Source: an uncultured Mordavella sp. (lineage in GTDB: Bacteria; Bacillota; Clostridia; Lachnospirales; Lachnospiraceae). Taken from it: DNA of 54,923 bases. Below the pieces are notes generated by a model. It was not told the DNA's origin. It ran no database searches and saw only the letters and a program-made list of their open reading frames with translations. A program made the translations under genes and the position numbers. Position 1 is the stretch's first letter. Every line of letters starts with the position of its first letter. This document shows positions 43,563 to 52,368 of the stretch, in pieces. The DNA lies in NCBI GenBank assembly GCA_902406105.1, contig CABPCP010000009.1:1-54923 (forward strand), in the 5' to 3' direction.

Positions 43563-45164
43563 ATGGGCGAGATAAAGAATGAATTGAAAAAGCAGATCGA
43601 GAAACGGCGGACATTTGCCATAATTTCCCACCCAGATGCGGGAAAAACCACGCTGACAGAGAAGTTCCTGCTGTATGGCGGAGCGATCAACCAGGCGGGA
43701 AGCGTGAAGGGAAAGGCTACCGCGAAACACGCGGTGTCGGACTGGATGGAGATCGAAAAGGAAAGAGGAATCTCGGTAACTTCTTCTGTACTGCAGTTCA
43801 ATTATGAGGGATATTGCATCAATATCCTGGATACTCCGGGACATCAGGATTTTTCGGAGGACACTTACCGGACGCTGATGGCGGCGGATTCCGCGGTGAT
43901 GGTCATTGACGCTTCCAAGGGCGTGGAAGCCCAGACCCGCAAGCTGTTCAAAGTATGTACCATGCGCCATATCCCTATTTTTACGTTTATCAACAAGATG
44001 GACCGGGAAGCTATGGATACCTTCGAGCTTCTGGATGATATTGAAACAGAACTTGGAATCGCCACCTGTCCCATTAACTGGCCCATCGGTTCAGGCAAAG
44101 AATTCCGGGGCGTCTATGACCGGGAGACGAAGAAAGTAGAAATCTTTTCAGATACCCAGAAAGGAACGACCCAGGGTGAGGTCAAGAAGGTAGATATCGC
44201 AGACCCGGAGATTTCCTGGCTGATCACCGATTCCCAGAGAGTCCAGTTAGAAGAAGAGATCGAGCTGCAGGATGGAGCGGGAGCGGCTTTTGACCAGGAA
44301 TTAGTAAGCAAAGGAGAGCTGTCGCCGGTATTTTTCGGGTCGGCGCTGACCAACTTTGGGGTGGAGACATTTCTGGAGCATTTCCTGAAGATGACTACGC
44401 CTCCCCTTCCCAGAATGTCAGATCAGGGGCTTATCGATCCGATGTCAGAACCGGATTTTTCCGCCTTTGTCTTCAAGATACAAGCAAATATGAACAAGGC
44501 CCACCGGGACCGGATCGCTTTTATGCGGATCTGCTCTGGGGAGTTTGAGGCGGGCATGGATGTCTGGCATATGCAGGGCGGAAAGAAAGTGCGCCTCTCC
44601 CAGCCCCAGCAGCTGATGGCCAGTGAACGCAGGATGGTAGAACAGGCATGCGCGGGAGATATCATCGGTGTGTTTGATCCGGGCATCTTTTCTATCGGAG
44701 ATACGCTGACTGCCTCCGGCGACCGCTTCGCCTATGAAGGGATCCCTACCTTTGCGCCGGAACACTTTGCCAGGGTCCGGCAGGTGGACACCATGAAACG
44801 AAAACAGTTTATCAAAGGCATCAACCAGATCGCTCAGGAAGGAGCCATCCAGATCTTTCAGGAATATAATACAGGGATGGAAGAGATCATTGTCGGAGTA
44901 GTGGGAGTTCTCCAGTTCGATGTGCTGAAATACCGGCTGGAAAATGAGTATAAAGTAGAGATTCGTTTGGACAGCCTGCCCTATGAATACATCCGGTGGA
45001 TCGGAAATGAGGAGATTGATATGGACAAGCTCTCCGGAACTTCCGATATGAAGAAAGTCAAAGATCTGAAAGGGCGTCCCCTCCTTTTATTCGTCAACGA
45101 GTGGAGTATCCGGATGACTCAGGAGAGGAATGAAGGGTTGATCCTGGAAGAATTCGGCAGATAG
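43563..45164 (+). CDS. prfC: Peptide chain release factor 3
   Basis: Class II release factor GTPase that removes RF1/RF2 from the ribosome after termination. It is 533 aa. G motifs: SHPDAGKTTL (G1), ERGISVTSSV (G2), DTPGHQDF (G3), NKMDRE (G4). The C-terminal region (about 390-533, KRKQFIKGINQIAQEGAIQ) matches RF3 rather than EF-G. AGGAG precedes the ATG. It stands alone with its own promoter between the spoIIIA and asp23 operons. Confidence 0.95.
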   Translation: MGEIKNELKKQIEKRRTFAIISHPDAGKTTLTEKFLLYGGAINQAGSVKGKATAKHAVSDWMEIEKERGISVTSSVLQFNYEGYCINILDTPGHQDFSEDTYRTLMAADSAVMVIDASKGVEAQTRKLFKVCTMRHIPIFTFINKMDREAMDTFELLDDIETELGIATCPINWPIGSGKEFRGVYDRETKKVEIFSDTQKGTTQGEVKKVDIADPEISWLITDSQRVQLEEEIELQDGAGAAFDQELVSKGELSPVFFGSALTNFGVETFLEHFLKMTTPPLPRMSDQGLIDPMSEPDFSAFVFKIQANMNKAHRDRIAFMRICSGEFEAGMDVWHMQGGKKVRLSQPQQLMASERRMVEQACAGDIIGVFDPGIFSIGDTLTASGDRFAYEGIPTFAPEHFARVRQVDTMKRKQFIKGINQIAQEGAIQIFQEYNTGMEEIIVGVVGVLQFDVLKYRLENEYKVEIRLDSLPYEYIRWIGNEEIDMDKLSGTSDMKKVKDLKGRPLLLFVNEWSIRMTQERNEGLILEEFGR

Positions 45165-45176
45165 GACCGGGCGCTC

Positions 45177-45205
45177 TTGTAAACACAGGTTAAATTTGGT
45201 ATAAT
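45177..45205 (+). promoter_or_regulatory. Promoter of the asp23-nusB operon
   Basis: TTGTAA (45177-45182), a 17-base spacer and perfect TATAAT (45200-45205). Confidence 0.85.
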
Positions 45206-45241
45206 CATAAGAAGTGTAAAACCAGACAGGAGGTTGTTGCA

Positions 45242-45625
45242 ATGGGAAAAGAAGAGAGAAACGCGTATACCATAAAGAACGACGAGAATCTTGGAGAGGT
45301 TAAGATCGCGGACGAGGTCGTGGCTATCATTGCGGGACTTGCGGCAATGGAAGTAGAAGGGGTGGCTTCTATGGCGGGGAACGCCACCAGAGAGCTGATC
45401 GGCAAGCTGGGGATGAAATCTTTATCGAAAGGCGTTAAGGTAGACGTACTGGAAGGAATCGTGACAGTGTCCCTTGCCTTGAACCTGAAATACGGATACC
45501 AGATCAAAGAGATCACTTCTCAGGTACAGGAGAAGGTAAAGGCGGCCATCGAGAACATGACGGGCCTTGAGGTGGCGGATGTGAATATCCGCGTTGCCGG
45601 AGTTGACGTGCCGGAGGAAGCATAA
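45242..45625 (+). CDS. Asp23/Gls24 family envelope stress protein (YqhY-like)
   Basis: A 127-aa member of the Asp23/Gls24 (DUF322) family, with GEVKIADEVVAIIAGLAAMEVEGVASM at the start and KYGYQIKEITSQVQEKVKAAIENMTG in the second half. A protein of this type next to nusB is typical of Firmicutes (YqhY) and is linked to control of lipid synthesis or envelope stress; its mechanism is unclear. AGGAGG precedes the ATG, and nusB begins at the next base after its stop. Confidence 0.9.
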   Translation: MGKEERNAYTIKNDENLGEVKIADEVVAIIAGLAAMEVEGVASMAGNATRELIGKLGMKSLSKGVKVDVLEGIVTVSLALNLKYGYQIKEITSQVQEKVKAAIENMTGLEVADVNIRVAGVDVPEEA

Positions 45626-46024
45626 GTGAAGAGGACAGAGCAAAGAGAACATATCTTTAAAATGATATTCGGACTGGAATTCAATGAAGAGACAGAGATG
45701 TCCGAACAGATGAAGCTTTATTTTGAGCAGCTTGAAGATGCCAAAGAAAAGGATTTGGAATACATTCAGACAAAGGCTGGAAAGATCGCCGAGAAGACAG
45801 AAGAGATCGATGCTTTGATCAATTCCCATACAAAAGGATGGAAGACCAGCCGCATGAACAAGGTGGATCTTACGATCTTAAGACTGGCGGTCTATGAGAT
45901 GAAATGGGATGAAGATGTGCCGGTAGGAGTGGCCATCGATGAAGCTGTAGAATTGGCGAAAAAGTATAGTGGTCCTGACGGGCCTTCGTTTATCAACGGA
46001 GTGCTGGCGCGTCTGGCAGATTAA
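45626..46024 (+). CDS. nusB: Transcription antitermination factor NusB
   Basis: RNA-binding protein that acts with NusE (S10) in rRNA antitermination. It is 132 aa, all helical. Conserved parts are the basic N-terminus (KRTEQREHIFKMIFGLEF), KGWKTSRMNKVDLTILRLAVYEM and the C-terminal VAIDEAVELAKKYSGPDGPSFINGVL. The GTG start follows GGAGGAAG within the end of the Asp23 gene. Confidence 0.95.
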   Translation: MKRTEQREHIFKMIFGLEFNEETEMSEQMKLYFEQLEDAKEKDLEYIQTKAGKIAEKTEEIDALINSHTKGWKTSRMNKVDLTILRLAVYEMKWDEDVPVGVAIDEAVELAKKYSGPDGPSFINGVLARLAD

Positions 46025-46038
46025 GTCCGGGGTGAGCT

Positions 46039-47250
46039 ATGGCACAGAATGTTTATACGGTGAAGCAGGTCAACGCTTATATTAAAAATATGTTTACTCA
46101 GGATTACATGCTTGGCCGCATCTACGTGAAAGGTGAGGTGTCCAATTGCAAATACCACACCTCAGGCCACATATATTTCTCACTGAAAGATGAGTCTGGA
46201 ACGATTGCCTGCGTTATGTTCGCGGGGCAGCGCGGCGGACTCTCTTTTCGTATGGGAGAAGGACAGCAGGTGATCGTATTTGGCCAGGTGAATGTCTACG
46301 AAAGGAGCGGCTCCTACCAACTCTACGCCAAGGAGATCCGGCTGGATGGAGAAGGAGCCCTCTACGAGAGATTCCAGGCATTGAAGAGGGAATTGGAAGA
46401 GATGGGGATGTTCGCGCGGGAATATAAGAAGGAGATCCCCGCCTACGCTTCCAGGGTAGGTGTGGTGACGGCTCCCACAGGGGCGGCTGTCCGGGATATC
46501 ATCAATATTTCCAGGCGAAGGAATCCCTATGTGCAGTTGATCTTATATCCGGCCAAAGTGCAGGGAGAGGGAGCCAAGGAAAGTATTGTCCGAGGGATAG
46601 AACTGCTGGATCGATCTGACGTAGATGTGATCATTGTAGGAAGAGGCGGAGGTTCTATAGAGGATCTGTGGGCGTTTAACGAAGAAGTAGTAGCCCGTGC
46701 TATCTTCAACTGCCGGACGCCGATCATCTCGGCGGTGGGACATGAGACAGACACTACGATCGCGGACTTTGCGGCGGACTTAAGGGCGCCTACGCCTTCC
46801 GCGGCGGCGGAGCTTGCGGTATATGATCTTTACCAGACCCAGGAACGGATCAGGGAGCTGGAAGGGAGGATGGGCCGCGTCCTGCGTCAGAAGCTGGAGT
46901 TGTGGCGCGCCCGGCTGAAATCCGTATCTATCCGTCTGGAATATCTGCATCCAAGGACACGGATCGCTGATAACCGGCAGCGTCTGGCGGATCTGGAAGA
47001 ACGGATGCGGGCCAGGGCAGAACAGACACTTCTTAAAACCCGCCACCGGATGGAATTGTATCTGGAGAAAATGCGGGCCTTATCTCCCTTGGAGAAACTG
47101 AATCAAGGATATGCTTATGTGCAGGCAGAAGACGGGAAAGCCCTAAAAAGTATCAAACAGGCCGGGATAGGAGCAGTTCTGGAGGTCTATGTGACCGATG
47201 GAAGGATCCGGGCGGAGGTCCTGGATAAGAAGGAGGAACAGCATGGCTGA
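46039..47250 (+). CDS. xseA: Exodeoxyribonuclease VII large subunit
   Basis: Catalytic subunit of a single-strand exonuclease used in repair. It is 403 aa: an N-terminal OB fold (YTVKQVNAYIKNMF, then GRIYVKGEVSNCKYHTSGHI), the catalytic domain with GRGGGSIEDLWAFNEE and SAVGHETDTTIADFAAD, and a coiled-coil C-terminal region. Overlaps xseB by eight bases. Confidence 0.96.
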   Translation: MAQNVYTVKQVNAYIKNMFTQDYMLGRIYVKGEVSNCKYHTSGHIYFSLKDESGTIACVMFAGQRGGLSFRMGEGQQVIVFGQVNVYERSGSYQLYAKEIRLDGEGALYERFQALKRELEEMGMFAREYKKEIPAYASRVGVVTAPTGAAVRDIINISRRRNPYVQLILYPAKVQGEGAKESIVRGIELLDRSDVDVIIVGRGGGSIEDLWAFNEEVVARAIFNCRTPIISAVGHETDTTIADFAADLRAPTPSAAAELAVYDLYQTQERIRELEGRMGRVLRQKLELWRARLKSVSIRLEYLHPRTRIADNRQRLADLEERMRARAEQTLLKTRHRMELYLEKMRALSPLEKLNQGYAYVQAEDGKALKSIKQAGIGAVLEVYVTDGRIRAEVLDKKEEQHG

Positions 47251-47476
47251 AAAGCAAGAGGAACAGAAACAGGAAGAAACTTTAGATCAGACCTTTGATA
47301 AACTGGAGAAGCTGATCCAGAAGATGGAAGCGGAAGATATTTCTCTGGAAGAGAGTTTTGCCCTTTATCACAGAGGAATGGACATGCTGAAATCCTGTAA
47401 TGACAAGATCGACAAGATCGAGAAAAAAATGCTGGTATTGGATGAAGAGGGAGAAGTTCATGAATTCGAACAATGA
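47243..47476 (+). CDS. xseB: Exodeoxyribonuclease VII small subunit
   Basis: A 77-aa partner that coats the XseA helices. The family core FDKLEKLIQKMEAEDISLEE, then FALYHRGMDMLKSC, is intact. ATG 47243 follows AAGGAGGAA, inside the end of xseA; an upstream in-frame codon at 47198 lacks a ribosome site. Overlaps ispA by 17 bases. Confidence 0.93.
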   Translation: MAEKQEEQKQEETLDQTFDKLEKLIQKMEAEDISLEESFALYHRGMDMLKSCNDKIDKIEKKMLVLDEEGEVHEFEQ

Positions 47477-48362
47477 TTTTCATAGACAACAGGAAGAAAA
47501 AGTACGGGAGATCGAAGAAATTTTAAGGCAGTACCTGCCGGGGAAGCAGGGATACCAGAGCGTGATCATGGAAGCGATGGAGTACAGCCTGATGGCAGGG
47601 GGAAAACGGCTGCGTCCCATGCTCATGCGGGAGACCCACCGGCTGTTTGGAGGAGGATCAAAGGCTCTGGCGCCTTTTATGGCGGCCATTGAAATGATAC
47701 ATACCTATTCCCTGGTTCACGACGATCTGCCGGCTATGGACAATGACGACTACCGGAGAGGCCGCAAGACCACTCATGTGGTATACGGGGAAGACATGGG
47801 CATCCTGGCAGGGGACGCGCTTTTGAATTATGCCTTCGAGACATCCTTCCGGGCTTTTGCCCTGGCGCCGGAAGAGCATGTACAGATCGGAGAGGCTCTC
47901 CAGACGCTGGGAACGAAGGCCGGTATCTATGGGATGATCGGCGGACAAGTCATTGATGTGGGCAAAACAGGCCAGGCAATAGAGAAAGAAGTCCTGGATA
48001 CGATCTATGAACTGAAAACGGCGGCTCTGATCGAGGCGGCAATGATGGTGGGCGCAATTCTGGCCGGCGCTTCCAAAGAAGAGGTCCAGACGGTGGAAAA
48101 GATTGCCTCCAGTGTGGGCATCGCGTTCCAGATCCAGGATGATATCCTGGATGTGACCAGTACGCCGGAAGTGCTGGGAAAACCGGTGCACAGCGATGAG
48201 AAGAATGAGAAGACTACCTATGTGACCCTGATGGGCGCGCAGGAAGCCGCCCGGCTTGTGGAAGCAAAATCCCAGGAAGCGGTCCGGCTCCTTAAGACAC
48301 TTCCTGGAGAGAATGAATATCTGGAACAGCTTCTGATCCGGCTGATCCACAGAGACAGGTAG
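47460..48362 (+). CDS. ispA: Geranylgeranyl/farnesyl diphosphate synthase
   Basis: Trans-isoprenyl diphosphate synthase that condenses DMAPP or GPP with IPP, supplying farnesyl diphosphate for undecaprenyl lipid and other isoprenoids. It is 300 aa. The first aspartate motif is DDLPAMD (88-94) in SLVHDDLPAMDNDDYRRG; the second is IQDDILDVT. The AMEYSLMAGGKRLRPML segment is typical. ATG 47460 follows AGAGGGAG inside xseB. Adjacent dxs makes the upstream precursor of the same pathway. Confidence 0.94.
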   Translation: MNSNNDFHRQQEEKVREIEEILRQYLPGKQGYQSVIMEAMEYSLMAGGKRLRPMLMRETHRLFGGGSKALAPFMAAIEMIHTYSLVHDDLPAMDNDDYRRGRKTTHVVYGEDMGILAGDALLNYAFETSFRAFALAPEEHVQIGEALQTLGTKAGIYGMIGGQVIDVGKTGQAIEKEVLDTIYELKTAALIEAAMMVGAILAGASKEEVQTVEKIASSVGIAFQIQDDILDVTSTPEVLGKPVHSDEKNEKTTYVTLMGAQEAARLVEAKSQEAVRLLKTLPGENEYLEQLLIRLIHRDR

Positions 48363-48376
48363 AAGGAGTGGCTGAT

Positions 48377-50239
48377 ATGCTGGAACGGATACAAAAGGAA
48401 AATGATATCAAGAAGTTAAATGGGGAGGAATTGGAAATTCTGGCTGGAGAGATCCGGCAGTTTCTGATCGGGAAGGTGAGCAGGACAGGAGGACATCTGG
48501 CTTCCAACCTGGGCGTGGTGGAGCTGACCATGGCTCTGCATTTGATGTTTCAGCTTCCAGAGGATAAGATCATCTGGGATGTGGGGCATCAGTCTTATAC
48601 CCATAAGCTTTTGACCGGTCGGAGAGAAGGGTTTGATGATCTGCGCAGATACGGAGGGATGAGCGGGTTTCCGAAGCGCAAAGAAAGTCCCTGCGACGCG
48701 TTTGATACGGGGCACAGTTCCACCTCGATCTCCGCGGGGCTGGGGTATGTGTCTGCCAGAGATTTAAGAGGTGAGGATTACCAGGTGGTTTCCGTGATCG
48801 GAGACGGCTCTTTGACAGGCGGGATGGCTTACGAAGCATTGAATAACGCTTCTCATTTGGAGACAAACTTCATCATTGTACTCAATGATAATTATATGTC
48901 CATTTCTGAAAATGTAGGAGGCATGTCCAAATATCTGGCCAAGCTTAGAACGGCGGATTTTTACACAGGACTTAAGAAGGGAGTTACGGATACGCTCCAT
49001 AAGATACCGGTAGTGGGGGATCCTATGATCGAGAAGATCCGCAGGACCAAAAGCAGTATCAAGCAGCTGGTAGTGCCGGGAATGTTTTTTGAAGATATGG
49101 GGATCACGTATCTGGGACCGGTGCCGGGCCATAATCTTCCAATGCTGTGCCGGGCTTTTCGGGAAGCGAAGAAGATCAAAGGCCCTGTCTTGCTGCATGT
49201 GCTGACGCAGAAAGGCAAAGGATACGCTCCGGCGGAGAAGGCGCCGGATAAGTTCCATGGAGTAGGACCTTTTGACGTGGAGACAGGAGAAGTCTGTTCC
49301 GGTGACAAGAAGGACACTTATACAGATGTATTTGGGAAAGTGTTGTGTGATGAGGCCAGAAAGAATCCGAATCTGGTGGCGATCACCGCGGCTATGGCTG
49401 ACGGAACCGGGCTGTCCCGGTTCCGGAGAATGTTTCCGGACCGGTTTTTCGATGTGGGCATCGCGGAAGAACACGGGGTGACCTTTGCGGCCGGCTTGGC
49501 CGCTGGAGGGGTAAAGCCGGTGTTTGCGGTCTATTCTTCGTTTCTCCAGAGAGGCTATGACCAGTTGATCCATGACGTGGGACTGCAGAATCTTCCGGTT
49601 GTCTTGGCGGTAGGCCGGGCAGGACTGGTGGGAAGCGATGGAGAGACGCATCAGGGAATTTTTGATCTGTCTTATCTGGGAAGCATCCCCAATATGACCA
49701 TCCTTTCCCCCAAGAATAAATGGGAGCTGGCGGACATGCTGCGGTTTGCCCTGGATTTCAACGGCCCTGTGGCGCTGCGGTATCCAAGAGGGGCCGCTTA
49801 TGACAGATATCAGGAATTCCGGGCTCCGATCGAACTGGGGAAAAGCGAAATGATCTATGAAGAGAAAGAGATCGCTCTTCTGAGTGTGGGACATATGTTT
49901 CAGGAGGCGGCCGCCGTTCGGGAACATTTGAAACAGGAAGGATATTCCTGCAGTCTCATTAATGCCCGGTTTGTGAAACCTTTGGATGAAGAGATGATCG
50001 ATCGTCTGGCCAAAGAACACCGCCTGATCGCGGTGATCGAGGAGAATGTGCCTTCCGGCGCTTTTGGAGAGCGGGTACAGCGGTACGCGGCGGAGAAAGG
50101 ACTGAAGGTACGGATCCTTCCTATATCCCTGCCGGATGATTATGTGGAGCATGGAAATGTGGACATTCTGCGCAAAGCATCGGGCTTGGACCAGGAATCC
50201 ATGACCAGGCGGATCCTGGAAACCTATAAGGAGCTGTAG
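48377..50239 (+). CDS. dxs: 1-deoxy-D-xylulose-5-phosphate synthase
   Basis: Thiamine-diphosphate enzyme that joins pyruvate and glyceraldehyde 3-phosphate in the first step of the MEP isoprenoid pathway. It is 620 aa: the cofactor-binding domain with GDGSLTGGMAYEALNNA and LNDNYMSI, a pyrimidine-binding domain with DVGIAEEHGVTFAAGLA, and a C-terminal transketolase domain. ATG 48377 is eight bases from GAAGGAG; GTG 48368 overlaps that site. Follows ispA and precedes tlyA, the standard clostridial order. Confidence 0.96.
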   Translation: MLERIQKENDIKKLNGEELEILAGEIRQFLIGKVSRTGGHLASNLGVVELTMALHLMFQLPEDKIIWDVGHQSYTHKLLTGRREGFDDLRRYGGMSGFPKRKESPCDAFDTGHSSTSISAGLGYVSARDLRGEDYQVVSVIGDGSLTGGMAYEALNNASHLETNFIIVLNDNYMSISENVGGMSKYLAKLRTADFYTGLKKGVTDTLHKIPVVGDPMIEKIRRTKSSIKQLVVPGMFFEDMGITYLGPVPGHNLPMLCRAFREAKKIKGPVLLHVLTQKGKGYAPAEKAPDKFHGVGPFDVETGEVCSGDKKDTYTDVFGKVLCDEARKNPNLVAITAAMADGTGLSRFRRMFPDRFFDVGIAEEHGVTFAAGLAAGGVKPVFAVYSSFLQRGYDQLIHDVGLQNLPVVLAVGRAGLVGSDGETHQGIFDLSYLGSIPNMTILSPKNKWELADMLRFALDFNGPVALRYPRGAAYDRYQEFRAPIELGKSEMIYEEKEIALLSVGHMFQEAAAVREHLKQEGYSCSLINARFVKPLDEEMIDRLAKEHRLIAVIEENVPSGAFGERVQRYAAEKGLKVRILPISLPDDYVEHGNVDILRKASGLDQESMTRRILETYKEL

Positions 50240-50242
50240 AAG

Positions 50243-51055
50243 ATGAAAGAACGTTTGGATGTGCTTTTGGTAAAACGGAATCTGGCCTCTTCCAGAGAGA
50301 AAGCGAAAGCGGTGATCATGTCTGGAAATGTCTATGTAGACGGACAGAAAGAGGATAAACCGGGAACCGCGTTCAACGACCAGTGCCGGATTGAAGTGCG
50401 GGGCCATACCCTCCCTTACGTAAGCCGGGGAGGGTTGAAACTGGAGAAAGCGCTGAGGGAATTCGACCTGTCTGTGGAAGGAAAGGTCTGCACAGACGTA
50501 GGTTCCTCCACAGGAGGATTTACAGACTGTATGCTGCAGAACGGAGCGAAAAAAGTCTATGCCATCGATGTGGGAAGAGGACAGCTGGACTGGAAACTGC
50601 GCCAGGATGAGCGGGTAGTATGTATGGAGAAGACCAATATCCGCTATGTGACTCCGGAAGACATTGGAGAACCGGTAGAGTTTTCCTCCATTGATGTGTC
50701 CTTTATTTCCCTGACCAAAGTCTTAAAGCCGATCCGGGACTATCTGACAGAAGACGGGGAGATCGCGGCTCTCATTAAGCCTCAGTTTGAGGCGGGAAGA
50801 GAGAAGGTAGGGAAGAAAGGCGTCGTTCGGGAAGCTTCCACTCACCGGGAAGTGATTGAAAAGGTGACAGGATATGCCCGCCAGATTGGCTTTGATGTGC
50901 TGGAACTGGATTATTCTCCAATTCGGGGGCCGGAGGGAAATATCGAATATCTGGTCCATTTAAAAAAATGCCGGAGGGAAGAGGGAGAGACTGCTTCCGG
51001 CGTGGATATTGATGAGACGGTGGAGCAGGCGTTTGCCGCGCTGGCAAAAGGATAA
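50243..51055 (+). CDS. tlyA: TlyA family rRNA 2'-O-methyltransferase
   Basis: Methylates ribose in 16S/23S rRNA. It is 270 aa: an S4 RNA-binding domain (1-60, RLDVLLVKRNLASSREKAK) and an FtsJ-like methyltransferase domain with TDVGSSTGGFTDCMLQNGA for S-adenosylmethionine, and the PQFEAGR and KKGVVRE segments. Some members were named haemolysins; the neighbours here suggest rRNA modification only. Starts three bases after dxs. Confidence 0.92.
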   Translation: MKERLDVLLVKRNLASSREKAKAVIMSGNVYVDGQKEDKPGTAFNDQCRIEVRGHTLPYVSRGGLKLEKALREFDLSVEGKVCTDVGSSTGGFTDCMLQNGAKKVYAIDVGRGQLDWKLRQDERVVCMEKTNIRYVTPEDIGEPVEFSSIDVSFISLTKVLKPIRDYLTEDGEIAALIKPQFEAGREKVGKKGVVREASTHREVIEKVTGYARQIGFDVLELDYSPIRGPEGNIEYLVHLKKCRREEGETASGVDIDETVEQAFAALAKG

Positions 51056-51066
51056 GGGAGAGAAAG

Positions 51067-51900
51067 ATGGAGCACTTTTTTATTGTGACAAATGACGGAA
51101 AAGACGCGGACGGACAGGTGACCGCCAGGGTAAAGAAGCTGCTTGAGAAGGCGGGGAAAACTTGCGTGCTGTGCCGGAAAGACGAGAATAAGCAGATTAT
51201 CAGAGAGAGCGTTCCAGAGAAAATCGACTGCGCGGTGGTGATCGGCGGGGACGGAAGCCTGATCGAAGTAGCGAGGCTTCTCCAAGGCCGGAATATCCCG
51301 GTATTAGGAATCAATATGGGAACACTGGGATATCTGACAGAAGTGGAAGTCAACCATATTGATGAAGCCATCGAGCAGATCCTCAGAGGCGAATATGGCC
51401 TGGAAGACCGGATGATGCTGGAAGGGATCTTATCAGATGGACGAAAAGACGTGTCTTTGAATGATATTGTAGTTTCCAGGAAAACAGAGATCCGGATCAT
51501 TCATTTCCGAATCTATGTGAATGGGGAACTCTTGAACACCTATGAGGCGGACGGCGTCATCATCTCCACGCCTACCGGTTCTACCGCTTATAACCTGTCA
51601 GCGGGAGGCCCTATCGTAGAGCCGACGGCTTCTATGATCGTGATCACGCCCATCTGTCCCCACGCGCTGAACACCAGCAGCATTGTCTTGTCCGCGGAGG
51701 ATGAAATTGTAGTAGAGATCGCCGAGGGACGCCATGAAGCGGTGGAAGAAGCCATGGTAGCCTTCGATGGGGCGGATACCATGCCGCTTGTGACAGGAGA
51801 TACAGTGACCATTCGGAAAGCCGGCGCTTCTACCAGGCTGATGCGGCTTAGCAGGATCAGTTTTCTGGAAATGCTGCGCAGAAAGATGAAAGGAAATTAG
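51067..51900 (+). CDS. nadK: NAD kinase
   Basis: Phosphorylates NAD to NADP, the source of reducing power for synthesis. It is 277 aa. The GGDG motif (60-63) with catalytic Asp62 is in VVIGGDGSLIEVARL; the second family motif is TPTGSTAYNLSAGGPIV. Its place between tlyA and argR is standard in Firmicutes. It ends three bases before argR. Confidence 0.95.
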   Translation: MEHFFIVTNDGKDADGQVTARVKKLLEKAGKTCVLCRKDENKQIIRESVPEKIDCAVVIGGDGSLIEVARLLQGRNIPVLGINMGTLGYLTEVEVNHIDEAIEQILRGEYGLEDRMMLEGILSDGRKDVSLNDIVVSRKTEIRIIHFRIYVNGELLNTYEADGVIISTPTGSTAYNLSAGGPIVEPTASMIVITPICPHALNTSSIVLSAEDEIVVEIAEGRHEAVEEAMVAFDGADTMPLVTGDTVTIRKAGASTRLMRLSRISFLEMLRRKMKGN

Positions 51901-51903
51901 AAC

Positions 51904-52350
51904 ATGAGAGTAAACCGACACGCGAAGATCATCGAACTGATCAACAAATATCAGGTTGAGACGCAGGAAGAACTGGCCTCTTATCTGAACCAGGAGGGGT
52001 TCAAGGTGACCCAGGCAACGGTATCCAGAGACATCCGGGATCTGAAGCTGACCAAAGTCCCAGCCGGAGAAGGAAAGCAGCGGTACGCCCCTCATCAGAG
52101 CGGAGACAGCGAGATGGGCGAGAAGTATATCCGGGTGCTGCGGGACGGATTTGTATCCATGGATATGGCCCAGAATATCCTTGTGATCAAAACCGTATCT
52201 GGGATGGCGATGGCTGTGTGCGCCGCCATCGACGCCATGGAATGGAAAGAAGTGGTGGGAAGCATTGCCGGGGACGATACGATCATGTGCGCGATCCGAA
52301 GTGTGGAAGATACGATAAAGGTGATGGATAAAATCAGCAAGATCATCTGA
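51904..52350 (+). CDS. argR: Arginine repressor
   Basis: Hexameric repressor of arginine synthesis, activator of catabolism, with arginine as co-repressor. It is 148 aa: an N-terminal winged helix (QVETQEELASYLNQEGFKVT, then QATVSRDIRDLKLTK) and a C-terminal oligomerisation domain whose GDDTIMCAIRS motif binds arginine. It lies beside recN, as in Bacillus (ahrC-recN). No arginine genes are in the window, so it acts elsewhere. Confidence 0.95.
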   Translation: MRVNRHAKIIELINKYQVETQEELASYLNQEGFKVTQATVSRDIRDLKLTKVPAGEGKQRYAPHQSGDSEMGEKYIRVLRDGFVSMDMAQNILVIKTVSGMAMAVCAAIDAMEWKEVVGSIAGDDTIMCAIRSVEDTIKVMDKISKII

Positions 52351-52368
52351 CGGGTGACGGGAGGCAGT

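Noticed and set aside
48764..50407. 547-residue open frame on the - strand opposite dxs
   Set aside because: It lies fully opposite a conserved gene, has no ribosome site or family motifs, and arises from codon bias on the other strand.
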